This document shows positions 11,624 to 23,706 of a stretch of 64,000 bases of DNA, piece by piece. A program made the position numbers and the translations under genes. Origin of the DNA: Paramecium tetraurelia. Its lineage: Eukaryota; Ciliophora; Oligohymenophorea; Peniculida; Parameciidae. The notes under the pieces were generated by a model. It was not told where the DNA came from and did not search any database. It saw only the letters and a list, made by a program, of their open reading frames with translations. The number at the start of each line of letters is the position of its first letter. Position 1 is the stretch's first letter. Where the stretch lies: contig NW_001798960.1 of assembly GCF_000165425.1 (NCBI RefSeq), positions 62,001 through 126,000 of the forward strand. The letters run 5' to 3'.

Positions 11624-13069
11624 TCAAATTTTTTTGTAAGGTACACAAGTATTGAAATTGATCTTTAAATCATTTTATATTGGACCTGCCAATATAGTCT
11701 ATTCAATTTAGGAGATGAAAATGTTCTTGGTGTATTTGCATATAAACAGGAGGTAATTAAGAGTCGGGGGCAATTGGATACAAATGGTGTCTGTTTCTTT
11801 GTAGATGGATAAGAAGATGGGGATGGGTTTGTTTTCAGAGTGTCGTTTCCTCTTTTTCTCTTGATGCTCGTATATCTAAGTGAGAATCTGGTAAACTTGA
11901 ATCATGTATATGCGAATTAAATTGATATAGCCTGTGAATACGATGGTTTGATCTCCTTTCACAAAGAAATCGAATTATTTTTATTTCTGGTAAATAGCAT
12001 TCAACTTTTTAATTAATTTATAAAGTTATATTTCCTGAATGGTAAAATCATTAATTAGAAGTAGTGACATCATTCCCCAATTAAAAAAGACTTGACAAGA
12101 TTTGTTTGATGATTGTTTAATGTAAAAGCTCATAGACTTTTTGATTGACATCATTAGAGTCAGATCTGTATTCTGAGTTAGTGTATTATCTAATATAATA
12201 ATTTTATGTGTGTAATCAACACCAATATTTATGATTCGGATTTTAAATTTATATTTTCCATTGTGCACATTAATTGTGCCTGTAATGAGCTCCTGTAGTT
12301 AGTAGCCCAACTCTTTGTCGTCGCTTTTGTACATTCTCAGAAAACTTCTCACATTACATCCCTAACACATCTAATCACAATAGGAGGGGAACCTTTCAAC
12401 CTCATTCCAACTAAGCACATTATATTATAACAAATTCTTATTGTAAGTGATTTGGAAATACGGTTTCTTTATAATCTCCGGTAATTGCTGACACCATATA
12501 TTCTCGCAAACATTTTACAGAAATTCCTTACGCGAATGGGAATCACTAATGTAAATAACCATGGAAATTATTATTGCTGCTCCCACACTCATCAAAATAT
12601 CCTGTGGATCGACACTCTCTGTTTAGTAGATCGTGATTGACGATTTTATTAATGTATGACAAATTACCTGAACAACACTATCCAAAAAATCTGAAACAAA
12701 GTAAGCACAAGTCTAGAATTATGTAAAATTGCTTCCGTAACTATAGTACATCTAGGGTGAAGTGGTATCAGTAAAATTCATCTACAACAAAGCTGTTGAA
12801 ATATTAGCCACCATCAGAGTGTATCTAATGTGAATGGGCCATTTAATGCTCACCGGAACTAGGACAATGATGATACCGATCAGAGTATAATTGATATATT
12901 TAGTGAATGGCTTGAATTCTACAATATCAAGTATCACTTTAGAAATATTCAGAATCAAACCCAAAGCCATAAAGAGATAAAATACCCTCTTTCTTATTTT
13001 TTGAATTTTTTCTTCCTGATACTGAAGTTCAAGCTCTGGATTGTTAAATTTCAGTGTAAAATTATTCAT
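11624..13069 (-). CDS. four-TM protein of unknown family (paralog A)
   Basis: Intronless, 481 aa. After a short hydrophilic N-terminus (MNNFTLKFN...) there are about four membrane segments: residues 28-50 (FYLFMALGLILNISKVIL), 60-78, 84-98 and one at about 150-170 (VGAAIIISMVIYI). The rest is soluble, with a Cys cluster (CDQMCQGCN), and later a conserved NWGMMSLLLINDFTIQEI block. I recognise no family. It is clearly homologous along its whole length to the plus-strand gene at 15490-16893 (shared VSDFLD, VCENIW, IKKP, NWG(M/L)MSL). A membrane sensor with a cytoplasmic domain would fit, but that is a guess. Confidence 0.75.
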
Positions 13070-13579
13070 AATTTAATAATAATCATTGCTTCTAATTTTT
13101 TCCATTATCATCCTAATACTGGGAATTTCAGATTTTGTTGTTCTCCCTCAAGGCTACATCCAAATTCAATCACCCAACCTTCAAAAGCTATTTTTTAGAG
13201 AATCTCTACATCTCTACTTTACGTTATTAGATTTTAGATTTTGTGATAAGTTTAATACCAAAATAAATCAAATTGTGTTATTTTACTAATCAAATAATTT
13301 AAGATGTTTCAAGTAAAAGCATTCTAATTTTCATATTAAATACTTCTAAATGAATTTCATTATTCGATCAATTCTATTGATATTATTCAATAGTATAAAA
13401 TAACCCAAATATTGATACGAAGTACTTGATATTAGATGAAGTCAAGTTTAATGGAAATGTAATTAAATTAGGGCTAAAAGTTGGATTAGTGTTTATTTAA
13501 CTTACAAAAGAGAGGTTGTACTTTAAAATATATTTCATATATTAATATTATTGCATATTTATCATCAATTTGATTTCCC
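13070..13579. other. intergenic spacer
   Basis: 510 bp between the start of the four-TM gene and the stop of the next minus-strand gene. Short plus-strand frames here are not supported by any motif. Confidence 0.4.
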
Positions 13580-15022
13580 TCACAAAAAGTTCATTAATAT
13601 AGAATTATAAGTATTATTTTTCCATTTAATTACAAACCCTAAATTATCATTTAAAGCTATCTAGACTCCTAATCTAGTTTACCATTTAAGGTTATTCTCA
13701 TTTTTTAAACTAATTTCTTTACCTTTTGGTTCAATAAAATAACCAGTTATTTTATTATTTATGTGTTTGTAACTTACATACCCTCCTTATTAATCGATTG
13801 TAAAGACAAAATTTCCCAAGATAAAAGTTGAATCGACAGTCTTTTGAGCCATTTGTTCAAGACTCTTAATTGCTTCAGACTCAAGATGTTGTTACTGATA
13901 GTTGTTTTAGAATTATTATTATAATGGGTTATTTTGATTTGGCAATCCTAAATTTGGATTTTTGGGAGGTGGCATGAATGGGTTATTTTAATTTTTTTGT
14001 AATGATTGATTTGGACTTTTTTCAGGTTGAATAGTATTAGGAGTGAAAGTAGGAGGAAACCCCGGTTATTGACCTTATTGAGGCTTTTAATTTGAATTTG
14101 GTTGATTCATTTAGAATGGCTTGTTGTTTTACATTTAAGAAATTATAGCAGATTGCCCTATGATATTAGATTGAAGAATCTATTGAGATTGCTACATATT
14201 GTTGTTAAAATTTTAGGGTTTTTGTTGTGGGAAATTTAGCTGGGGTTGAAAGCTTGTATTATGAATCTAACCCTTGTTTTACATTGCAGTAGCATTTAAG
14301 GGTTGTGGCTAGAAGGTTGTATTGTTGCTGAATTATTAGAATTATTAAAATGACTGTTGTTATTGATTTGGCAATTGTTACTAAAAATTTTAGTTTCTTG
14401 ATATATTAGGTTAGAATTCCTTCCTTGGTCCCTGAAATACTGGAAATTTCTAAGGGAATTATTAATTAAATTGAGTATTTTCTACTATTGGATCTTTTCC
14501 GTCAGTTGTAAAATGGATAGTTAGTTGAGGGTCTCTCGTATTTGGGTCAATGAGCTTAAACATCTGCATTTCCATTAAAGTTGCCAGGATTTGAGATTGT
14601 CTGTGATTTGTCACTTTGATCTATTATGGCATGCTTTGTATTATATTCTAGGATATCGCATCATCCAAAACCTAGATATTTCATTTGTTTACTTCTTCAA
14701 ATGTAAAGTCTGATCTTAATTGAACTCCTTATTCTAATTCTACTCCATCTCTTATGAACCAACATACTACATCCCCATACTGCGACGACTATTCAAATTC
14801 ATTTTCTATTATTTTAACAAAGATAATTTAGTTGATTCCTGCTTGTTCAATCCTCTAATCAGATCCAATCTCTCTTTGGCAATCTTTGTCATAATAAAGT
14901 CGAACATTCTATTTTTTAAGTTTTTATGCGCATCTTTCCACCAAGTCTCTAACATAGTGAAAATTACTCTCGATTTCGAAGATTTGGGGTCCGTATTCGG
15001 TCAATGCTTGTACTTTTATCAT
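13580..15022 (-). CDS. beta-grasp-like, Q/N-rich (prion-like) protein
   Basis: 473 aa; one 21-nt intron at 14672-14692 contains an in-frame TGA, so it must be spliced. The first 80 residues (MIKVQALTEYGPQIFEIES..., VRLYYDKDCQREIG, INQIIFVKIIE) have the spacing of a ubiquitin-like/PB1-type beta-grasp fold. The middle (about residues 185-370) is extremely rich in Gln, Asn, Phe and Pro, a low-complexity, prion-like tract written largely with TAA/TAG codons. A short ordered C-terminus follows (TFILGNFVFTIDQQGG...). I do not recognise the family; assembly into granules or pores by the Q/N tract is inference. It sits between the two four-TM paralogs. Confidence 0.7.
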
Positions 15023-15489
15023 AATTAATAGAATTAGGTTTTAAATATGATAATTATATTGTCTATTAGAATTCTTGATAATATTCGTATTGCTATAAAA
15101 CACATTAATTTATAGGAAGAGTTAATAGCAATTGCGAATTCGAATTATCGCAAGCATTTTGTTGTCAGTAGTTTATCGACAATGAATCTAATGAATTTTT
15201 CATAAGCTTTGTTATGTTCATATTTATCATGAGAGTTTTCTTTTTGATTGCAAATTGTGATGAGTGGTGTGTTCAATGCTAATAGGAATTAATACGAATA
15301 AATGGTGTTGATCAGGTTATAAATTTTAAATTTTGAAATATATATATATATTGTTTTATAGTTGAAAATATATAGTAAATTTTTGATTCATATTGAGTCA
15401 GCAACAATATAAAATAATTATATATAGTGTTGTGCGGATAGAGAAAGATTTGAATTTTATTAATTGGATTTATATGTAATAATAAATTA
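15023..15489. other. intergenic, divergent promoter region
   Basis: 467 bp between two divergent start codons (15022 minus, 15490 plus). No coding signal seen; includes an AT dinucleotide run near 15340. Confidence 0.4.
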
Positions 15490-16893
15490 ATGAATTTCAT
15501 CACTTTGAGATTTAAAGATTAAATTCTTGAAAAATAATATTAGGAACTCAAAACAAAATCTATTAGAAAACCAATATACTTTGGAATCCTATCATTTTGC
15601 TTTGTCCTGAATGTAGTTAAAATTATGAAAGATTTAATCTAGCATGAATAATGGCAACAACTTTATATAAATTATATTTTTTTAGCATTTATGATGTTGT
15701 CCATAATATTGATAGTTTAAAATCAGAATTTCGTGAAACAGGCTCTAGTAATATCAAATCTATTGTCTGGACTACTTCAGATGAATTTTGATGAATAATA
15801 GACGACAAAATAAGAATATTATTCTTTTGGCAGTAGTTTCGCTTAGTTACAAGCAGCTTCGTATTTCGTTTCAGATTTCTTAGATGGAATAATACAAGTG
15901 GGCGGACATCTGATAATGAAAATCTTGATTACATCTTTATCAACTCATAAAATTGAAGTTATGTGTACGAGCTTTGCTATTACTGGATCAGTGTTTATTC
16001 TGGTTACAATCTACATTTGCGATTGCAGTTCGAGGAAACAATTCCTATCAACTGTTTGTGAAAACATCTGGGATTAATAATTGCCAAACCTCATTAAAAA
16101 ACCATTTATCAAGCTCAGTTACTAAGATAAAGTGATCAATATCTTACAAAGTCACCTCATCCAGCTGTTTCCCAATTTCTCGCAAGAACAATGCGATGGA
16201 TGTAATGGGAGGCAATTTTTAAGAGAATGCCAGATTGATAAGGTCTCATTGTCAGATTGCATTCTAAAACAAAGTGATATCCTAAATAAGTCAATCAAGG
16301 CAAATTATAAATGCCATAGATTCGATCTTAGGGTCTGCCGATATGGAGTGGAGGACATGAATTTACTAGTAATTCTAGAGAAAATTATTACAACTGCCCA
16401 AACCAAAGTATTCCCACTTTAAGTCAGAGAGGATCTCAATCGACAGATACGCATCAATCGTCAAGACTATTTGCGCTTCTACAATTGGGGATTAATGTCT
16501 CTGGTTCTGCTCAATAATCACGAGATTAAGGAGATTAAGTTGTTTCAATTGATCAAAAGACTCAACAAATCTTATTGCAAATACCTGATACCAATCTAAC
16601 TCTTCACAAAATCCACCGAACTCCAGCTCAACACATATGCCAATTTATTGCGGATATATCTTATTCAAATATACCACATACTAATTGAGCTCTATTCGAA
16701 ATCATATCGAATCAGAATTTAAGTTAAAGAATGCGAAGAATACATAGAACTACATATTTTGATCAACTCTAGTATGTTTCATACTCTTTATCAAAACAAT
16801 GTGTTTATTTAAAACATCTAGAGATCCATTCTCTACGAACCCATAACTAAGGATCTACGAATACACCTTAGTAAGCAGTTATCTTTTAAATGA
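15490..16893 (+). CDS. four-TM protein of unknown family (paralog B)
   Basis: Intronless, 467 aa, with the same plan as the gene at 11624-13069. The N-terminus MNFITLRFKDQILEKQYQEL aligns with MNNFTLKFNNPELELQYQEE of paralog A. Membrane segments are at about residues 30-50, 60-80, 85-100 and 155-175 (ITGSVFILVTIYICD). Conserved blocks include VSDFLDGIIQV, STVCENIW, LPNLIKKPF, a Cys pair CDGCNGRQFL, and FYNWGLMSLVLLNNHEIKEIKLFQLIKRL near the C-terminus. Length and gap pattern match paralog A closely, so they arose by duplication with inversion or by duplication before this arrangement. Function unknown. Confidence 0.75.
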
Positions 16894-17019
16894 TTAATGA
16901 TATTTGTGTAATGCAAAAACGAATGTAGTTACTGTTCACTAATACCTTTACTTTAATTATTATTATTATTTTATAATCAAATTTTACACACAACAATTAC
17001 AGTGATTTTATATGAATAA

Positions 17020-17770
17020 TCATATTTAAGCATTAAAAGGAAATGGAGTAGGAGAATATTAAATCTCATTTATTGGAGTCTTTGGATCAATCCTTTTCAA
17101 TAAGAATCTAATTATTCTTACTAGTAATTCAGGTTGAAATCCGTCTATTAGATTAACAAAATTCTCTATCTTCTTTTCACTTAGGATTGTCTGATGAATT
17201 CTTTCATTGCACAACAGCTATCAATTGATATGGATATAAGTACATTGCTTAACTTCATCATTTTATCTATGATTGCTTTTTAAATAGTTTAATGAATCTC
17301 AAATTGTTTCACTAATCTTTTTTAGAATTATATCATCAAATTAAGTTACTATTTTAGTTCTTTATTTTCCTTCATTGTTTGATTCACATTATACATCTCT
17401 CCTTATATTTAGTCTGTTAATGACTTACCCTTCTAAATTTTAGATAAATTTTATCTAAAGTTATAAATGATTGTGTATACTATTGTCCTTTCGCAAAATA
17501 TATGTGATGAAATACTTTTTAACAGTTAGAATTTCTTTTAATTTTAAACCCATATATTCTTAATTGTCTATAGAATGACTAAATATTTGTGGTTTTAAAA
17601 TATTGTTTCATGACAATATCTTCAAATTTTTTGGTATCGGAGATGTAAAACATTTTGCAGCAATCAGCCCAATTGATAATTGTATCGAAATCTTCACACT
17701 GCCTTAGATAATACTAAATTACTTCCAAAATGTTGTACAGATCCAAAATAAATTTTGAGGTCTTCTACAT
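17020..17770 (-). CDS. heat-shock-factor-type protein (HSF-like 2)
   Basis: 230 aa, with introns at 17397-17428 (32 nt) and 17218-17243 (26 nt). A TGA lies one codon upstream of the Met at 17770, fixing the start. The HSF DNA-binding domain is divergent but clear: FILDLYNILEVIQ, TIINWADCCKMFYI, then the recognition block NIQSFYRQLRIYGFKIKR, which lines up with the corresponding block of the gene at 5930. A coiled coil (KENKELKQQLNLMIQFQKRL) follows. The C-terminal tail (DGFQPELLVRIIRFLLKR, SPTPFPF) matches the tail of HSF-like 1 (KGFNPEIASNIFEELKN, SPLLFPY), so the two are full-length paralogs. Target sites unknown. Confidence 0.8.
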
Positions 17771-17991
17771 CTATTTTCACCAAATCGAGATTATAAAATT
17801 ATTATAAAAATAGTAAAAATATCACTTTTCTTGATCGATATTGTAGATTGTCAGGTAAACTGCAATGGCTCTTCCTTCTAAAGATTCGAGTTTATTATAC
17901 TATTTTATTCAAAGTATTAAGGCTTCAAAATTTAATTCTAACAACTAAGATTATTTTCTCAAAATGTGAAAGTAAATTTTAAGACACTAAA

Positions 17992-18435
17992 TCATGCTGA
18001 TTAAGTATATTTGGGTAATAACCTTAAATCTTTCTATGAAATCTTTAAGAATACTCTTTAAATAATTCTCTCATCTTTATTCATGAAGGTATGAATCATA
18101 AATTTTCTATAATAGTTGCGTTTATTTAATGTAAATTATCTCAAATATCTTTATCTATCCTACAGATTTTAACTATTTTACATTTATATTTATTCTCATC
18201 AAAATATTCAAATCTAAATAATCTTTTTATACCCTTAAGAGTTATAATCCTATATACCTCTTTAACACAAAATAGTGGAGTTTACAAATATAAATCAATT
18301 TCACTAAAAATCCTTTTTCAATCTTTAAGAATATAATCACATTCTGATGCTTAAACCTTACAGATTTAATTCTAATGTATCAACACTAAATAACACTAAA
18401 GACAGAGCAAATATTAAGAACTTTACAATCTGCAT
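17992..18435 (-). CDS. small protein with signal peptide, structure uncertain
   Basis: The Met at 18435 starts a good signal peptide (MQIVKFLIFALSLVLFS, then VDTLEL). Downstream coding-like blocks are FCVKEVYRIITLKGIKRLF and RIIQRVFLKISQKDLRLLP, ending at TGA 17994-17992. A 28-nt intron near 18330 joins the first two blocks; I could not place the second splice within normal intron lengths, so the C-terminal half is tentative. No family recognised. A small secreted or surface protein is likely. Confidence 0.4.
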
Positions 18436-19053
18436 TTGTTTTTCTTTATAGCTATGATTCTACTTTTTCAAAAGTAACTATGAACATCTATAATTATGCA
18501 AAATTTATAATCTATTTCAACGAAAAAATGTTTAGATTTCAATAGGCAAAATTGAACATTAGATATTCTTTTTATTTCTCAATTTCTGTGGAATTCCAAA
18601 GTGTTGGTAAATACAGATTAACTAATTTTTACTGAATAACCCATATAATTTTCATCATCAACCAAATTTAATTGCCACCAATTCCAAATTAATACTTTTA
18701 AGTAATGAATTTTAACAGTTTTTGATTCATTTCTAGATGTGTTTAAGGACTCAATGAAACTTTAGGTAAAATGATTGAATTTTGAAGTATTTAGATATTT
18801 AGAAATTCCTATATTAATTAATCTTTAATCTAAAAGGTATATTTCTACCCTTATTCAATTTTTTTTCATTATAGGTAAACAGTTAAGTATGCTTGTTCTT
18901 AAGTATGAATGGAGATCGAATTATTATAAATCATTAAATTTATATATAATTGATAAAGAATGGCAGAATAGAATATTACAACTCACCCAAAAATAGGGGG
19001 AGAATCATCCAAAATTATATATGTATATCATGTAATGTACTTAAATTATAATC
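18436..19053. other. intergenic spacer
   Basis: 618 bp of AT-rich sequence. A plus-strand ATG at 18960 (MAEQNITT...) opens a frame, but it runs antisense into eS25 and I do not accept it. Confidence 0.4.
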
Positions 19054-19564
19054 TCATTATTTCTTGGGTGCTGGAGCCTTCTTTTAGGCTTATGGTTTGT
19101 CAGCGGCGGCAGCAGCAGCGGCAGCTTTTTAGGCAGCGACAACTTGAGCATTTACAGTGAAGATGTATTATTTAGAGTTTTAATCTCCGGCTGGCACCAA
19201 CAAACCTGATTTTGCGAAATGTCTAATGCATCTTCTTGCCAATGAACTTAATAAGGTTTAAGAGACCAATAAATACCCATTAACTTTGAATTTATCTGAT
19301 ACTGTTGAGACTGTGATCAATGCACCCATTTTTGGTAATTAGGTCTCAATTTATTTGTAGGATGTATTGTCTAAAAACACGGCATTGTTTAATTTATCCT
19401 TTGCTCTTCCCTTAGTCCATTTCTATGCACGTTATCAAAGAACAATATTACCTTCTTTGTTTAATTACTTCTTTGGGAGGCTGCCTTAGAAATCTAATCC
19501 TTGGTTTTCTTTTATCCTTGTGTTGGTTGTTTTCCCTAAACTATAATTCATAATGTATTACCAT
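19054..19564 (-). CDS. RPS25: ribosomal protein eS25 (small subunit)
   Basis: 151 aa with introns at 19536-19561 (26 nt) and 19423-19451 (29 nt). The first intron falls directly after the initiator ATG, so coding exon 1 is only three bases. The protein shows eS25 features: a Lys/Gln-rich N-terminus, KLNNAVFLDNTSYKQIE, VSTVSDKFKVNGYLL, LSSLARRCIRHFAKSG and QYIFT, corresponding to the winged-helix fold that binds the 40S head. A lineage-specific Ala/Lys-rich tail (QKAAAAAAAADKPQ...APAPKK) is added. G+C and codon choice in the tail are higher than in neighbours, as in a highly expressed gene. It is cytoplasmic, part of the 40S ribosome. Confidence 0.95.
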
Positions 19565-20140
19565 GATTTTAAATCTTTAATAAAATTTTTTGAAAAAATT
19601 TTAATATAAATTAATGTAAACCTTAATTATGTTCATATAGATAAAATGAAACAGCAGACCCCATTTTCAGAGATATGAAAAATCACAATTTGAAACAATT
19701 CTGTCATAGAAAGAAATCCTGTTGATAGTCAACTTATACAATAGGATTGGGAACTGATTGGAAGTGGATTGCTTTGGATATATGAAGTGATTAAGAAGAT
19801 ATTTGAAATATTCGTTAATAAATTATATTATGAAATATGTTTGACTGTAATATTTGATATTAAAGATTAATGATTTTATGATTAATGATGTAAATAAGAA
19901 AGAGAATAAGATTTTTTTTATTAATTCTCGTATTTTTCAAACTGAGATGGACTAATTAAATCGTTTAACAATGTTAATATTGATTAAAAAACAATTGTAG
20001 AAGTTTAGAATTAAATTAGATTATGTTTGATATGAAATTTTCGGATAATTCAATTGAAGTTGTTGAAATTTCTGGCTTTTGGTTGTGTGATTTATATATG
20101 CATATAATTTATCTCATCTTATTATATTCTTTTTATAAAA
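19565..20140. other. intergenic, divergent promoter region
   Basis: 576 bp between eS25 (-) and the CD36-like gene (+). A frame of about 57 codons near 19700-19870 has protein-like composition but no usable ATG: two in-frame TGAs precede it with no GT donor between. It may be a decayed fragment. Confidence 0.4.
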
Positions 20141-23100
20141 ATGAACGATAACTTCATTGATGAAGAAAATGAAGGGCATATATAAAGTAACAGAAAAAAA
20201 CATTACAACTAATTATTAAGTACTTGTTAGAAGGTTTCTATTGGATGCTTGTCTCTATGCGGACTGACTATCTTTATTTTATCATTCTTTATTCCGTCGT
20301 TTGTTGAAAATATGATTAATGGCAAAGTGCCCGATTAGGTGATTCTAACAGAGTCAAATAGTGGATTGTGGGCAAAGCTACCAGGGGATTCCCAGGTTGA
20401 TTTAATGCGAGTATTGACAGTCTATGAACCAACAAATTTACTTGACGTCATTTTTCGTGGGCAAAAACCTTAATTTATAGAACATGAAAAAGTGTACTCA
20501 CTAATTCAAGTGCAAGAATTTACAAATCGAACTTATTCAGAAGATGGTAAGGAAGTAACTAGTAATCGTTACGTAACCTTTTAAGAAAAGAATGCAGAAG
20601 AAGGCACAAAAGAATACTCAGTGGTAAATCCAGGATTATTTGGAAGTTGGTATTTAGGTACTCATTTGCCATAGCCGAAATTGACTTGGATGACCATTGG
20701 ATAAGTGATGTAAAATCTGTAGGAATAATTAGTGTTGAATATCTATTATCAAGGGTTTCATTATCAATTTGTGAAGGATGAGGCCTCATGCAATGCATTA
20801 TTGAAAATGATCAATGATGAGCAAAAACGAAAGGACATGTTTTATGATCATTTCATGGGATTGGGAAATCCTGACACAATGGAGAATTGGGTTCGTTTGG
20901 GTTTGGAAGGACATAACTTTGGGCCAGCAGGCTAATTACTAAGGGATTACTTCGATCTAAACTAAGAACTTGTGAATGACATTCGAAAGGCCGTGAGTGA
21001 ACAAATTAAAGCCATCAATGTATCCGCAATGGCTAATAGTTATAATTGTAATCCTTACGGATAGGATCCAGATCAAAAGAAATACAAGTACGATTGCGAT
21101 GGCAAATATTTTACCGCTTTGTAATGGCAATCAAGTGGAATTTCAGCCAATCCCCCTCCAGGTTTGGGAATTCTGCCAACCGATTCTGTCAACTTTACAA
21201 ATAATACATTGCATGATTATATTGAAATTGCATACTATTACAAAGGAGGAGAGTTTGAAGCTGACTATGGAGATTAGACATTTGATTTAGATTGGGCATA
21301 TCAATTCCTAAATAGAAATTACGATTATCCAGTTGGTGGTTATATGAAGGATGAAAATCTCTTATAGCACAAGGGGAATGTTGAGTTTATCTATGAGGTA
21401 GGAGCCAAATTCGATAAGAGTAAGAACTTAGAAGACTTGAAACCAATATAAGAGAGATTTCAAATAAAATCATTAGAATTGGCTCATGTTGTTTATAGAT
21501 GGGTATAATAAATGGGTGTTAACTTTTCTTTTAGGAGAAATTTAGGAGGTAAGCTTGAACATGGAGGAATTGGTTTGTTTGCCAGTGAATCAATTTATTA
21601 TCACTTTAGGAATGTGAGTGAATACTTGTTGCCTTATTTGTTGAGCTCAGAAATGATATTTAAATAGAAATGGAAGGATTGTAAGACTATGTTCAAATCA
21701 AGTATCGGGAATATTGATGATAAATAGGCTGAATCCATTTGCAAGAGCATGGGGTATCAACTAAATGTTAATCATTTCATGACTATCTAATAATTGTGCA
21801 CTTTCGGAGTTTATGGAGCTTAGTTGTAAGAATTTGGGAAGTAGCACTCATTGACTTAAAATCAGATCTTTGAGATATGTTCAGAAAAGGGTTCCACTGA
21901 TCAATCCTTCTAGGATGCTTTTCAACTTGTACACGCAGAATTGAAGGAAAAATATAACTGTCAATATACACATTGTTCCAAATAAGAAATAGCAATCAAA
22001 TAATTTGCCAGATGTGAAATTACTCTAAATCCACCTCCATCTTTGACTAAATAGAAGAGCATTCACTATTGGAATAAAAAGTAATTCCCTCGTCCTTTTG
22101 AGTATGGCTACTTTATGACTGAATACAAAGATATTTTTACTAAGGAACCACCTCAAATGACAGATTTTCAAGCTAAAAAGCTCTTGCATTTCAAGGGGAT
22201 ATTTAATCCTTTAGCAATCACATCGGCATTCATTTATGAAAAAAATCATCCAGCATTTTATTTGAAATTCATAGATATCTATCAAGTAAGAGAATATGAA
22301 CATATTACTTAATATTTGAGATTTGCTGCCATTCAAGGAGTCATGGGTGGATTGGCAACTACTAGGACTCCAAAAGAGTTATTCTTTGGTTACTCAGAAC
22401 CTCTGGGGGAAGAATTGAAAAACAATGATCCAGCTGGAAATGGTGATCCATCCACTAATTCATGGGTTATGTTGGGAGATCCAAATATGACAATTGATGA
22501 TAGTTATAATTATCCATAAGTATTATTCACAGGGAAGGACAATTTAACAATGACAAGATATTTAAAGTCTATGAATAGATACGATTATGCAATTGTAATT
22601 CTGATTTATGATTAATATAGTACAATTATTCATATTTTGATGGGAATAAGACATTCACTAAATGGGAGAATCCTTGGAATGAAAAAGAATATATAACCTC
22701 ATCGACTGACGGAATTACTTTTAAGCCCTTTTTGGAAAAAGAAGACATGATTAGGCTCTATGTCCCTTAGCTATATCGAGTGTGTAATAATACAATATAA
22801 TTATAACTTTAGTGGAATTGAAATCAACATCCAGTGGTCCAAAAATCCATGGCTTAGATACTATTCACTTTGAATTAAGTATGGATAATCTCAAAATTGA
22901 TCCAAAATACAATAATTAATGGAATGGAACAATCAATATGGAGAAACCATTCAATGCTCCAGCCGTTGTATCTCTGCCTCACTTCTATCAAAGTTAGAGC
23001 AACCTTTCAGATCTCGTAACTATTGTTAATAAGGATGGACATGTGATAACTGCTAATGACTATGATAAAATATATGCAAATATAGAGAAATACTCTGGTG

Positions 23101-23399
23101 CTCCATTGCAAGCAGTCATTCAGTTTATGATTTCCATGAAAATTCAAAAGGATGAACTGTTTGTAAATGTTAAAGAAGACATGGTGTTGCCATTAATCAC
23201 TCTTTATAATTCAGGCAATTTCACAGAAAAAGGTGTGAAAGCGAACTTTGGAGAACTCAAAACTGGGCTTTCTACAATAAATTGGGGATGGTATTTAGTT
23301 ATGACTGTTGGAATAATTATGATTTTGGGTGCAGTTCTTATTGTAGTGATAGCCAAATACAAGAAATAGAAAGTAGAATCAGTCATTAGTGAACTATGA
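20141..23399 (+). CDS. CD36/LIMP-2/SR-B family membrane protein, double length
   Basis: 1067 aa from three exons (introns 22595-22620, 26 nt, and 22784-22812, 29 nt). Topology matches the family: an N-terminal membrane helix (CLSLCGLTIFILSFFIPSFV, residues about 42-61), a large Cys-containing lumenal/extracellular domain, and a C-terminal helix (WYLVMTVGIIMILGAVLIVV) before a short basic tail (AKYKKQK). Recognisable family segments are NMINGKVPDQV after TM1, NPGLFGSW, LFFGYSEPL and the hallmark APAVVSLPHFYQ late in the ectodomain. CD36 relatives bind lipids or lipoproteins or sort lysosomal enzymes. Usual length is 470-500 aa, so this one carries roughly 550 extra residues, mostly in the middle of the ectodomain. 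Ligand unknown. Confidence 0.85.
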
Positions 23400-23706
23400 A
23401 ATATTTAATAAATTCGAAAATATTAATTATAATTATAAATGACAAACGAGCTCAAATTGCTTCCCAGATGCATAACCAATATTGTCTCTAAGATTGCTTA
23501 GATTTAACTTTATCATAATAACATTATGGAGATGATAAATTGCAAGTAAGTATTATTATTATACTTTACTAATTACACTATATAATTTTTAAATATATTA
23601 AACAAAGAATAATATTAATTAATTCTATATTATTTATACAAAAAATAAGAATTAATATATTTAGTATTCAATTTAAGCACAAAAATATTGATAATAAATA
23701 ATTTCA
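23400..23706. other. intergenic, convergent 3' ends
   Basis: 307 bp between the stops of two convergent genes. Nothing recognised. Confidence 0.4.

Noticed and set aside
18960-19050. Plus-strand ATG frame (MAEQNITT...)
   Set aside because: Reads antisense through eS25 and has no independent support.
20997-21290. Plus-strand frame inside the CD36-like gene
   Set aside because: Out of frame with the TGA-free 800-codon frame that carries the family motifs.
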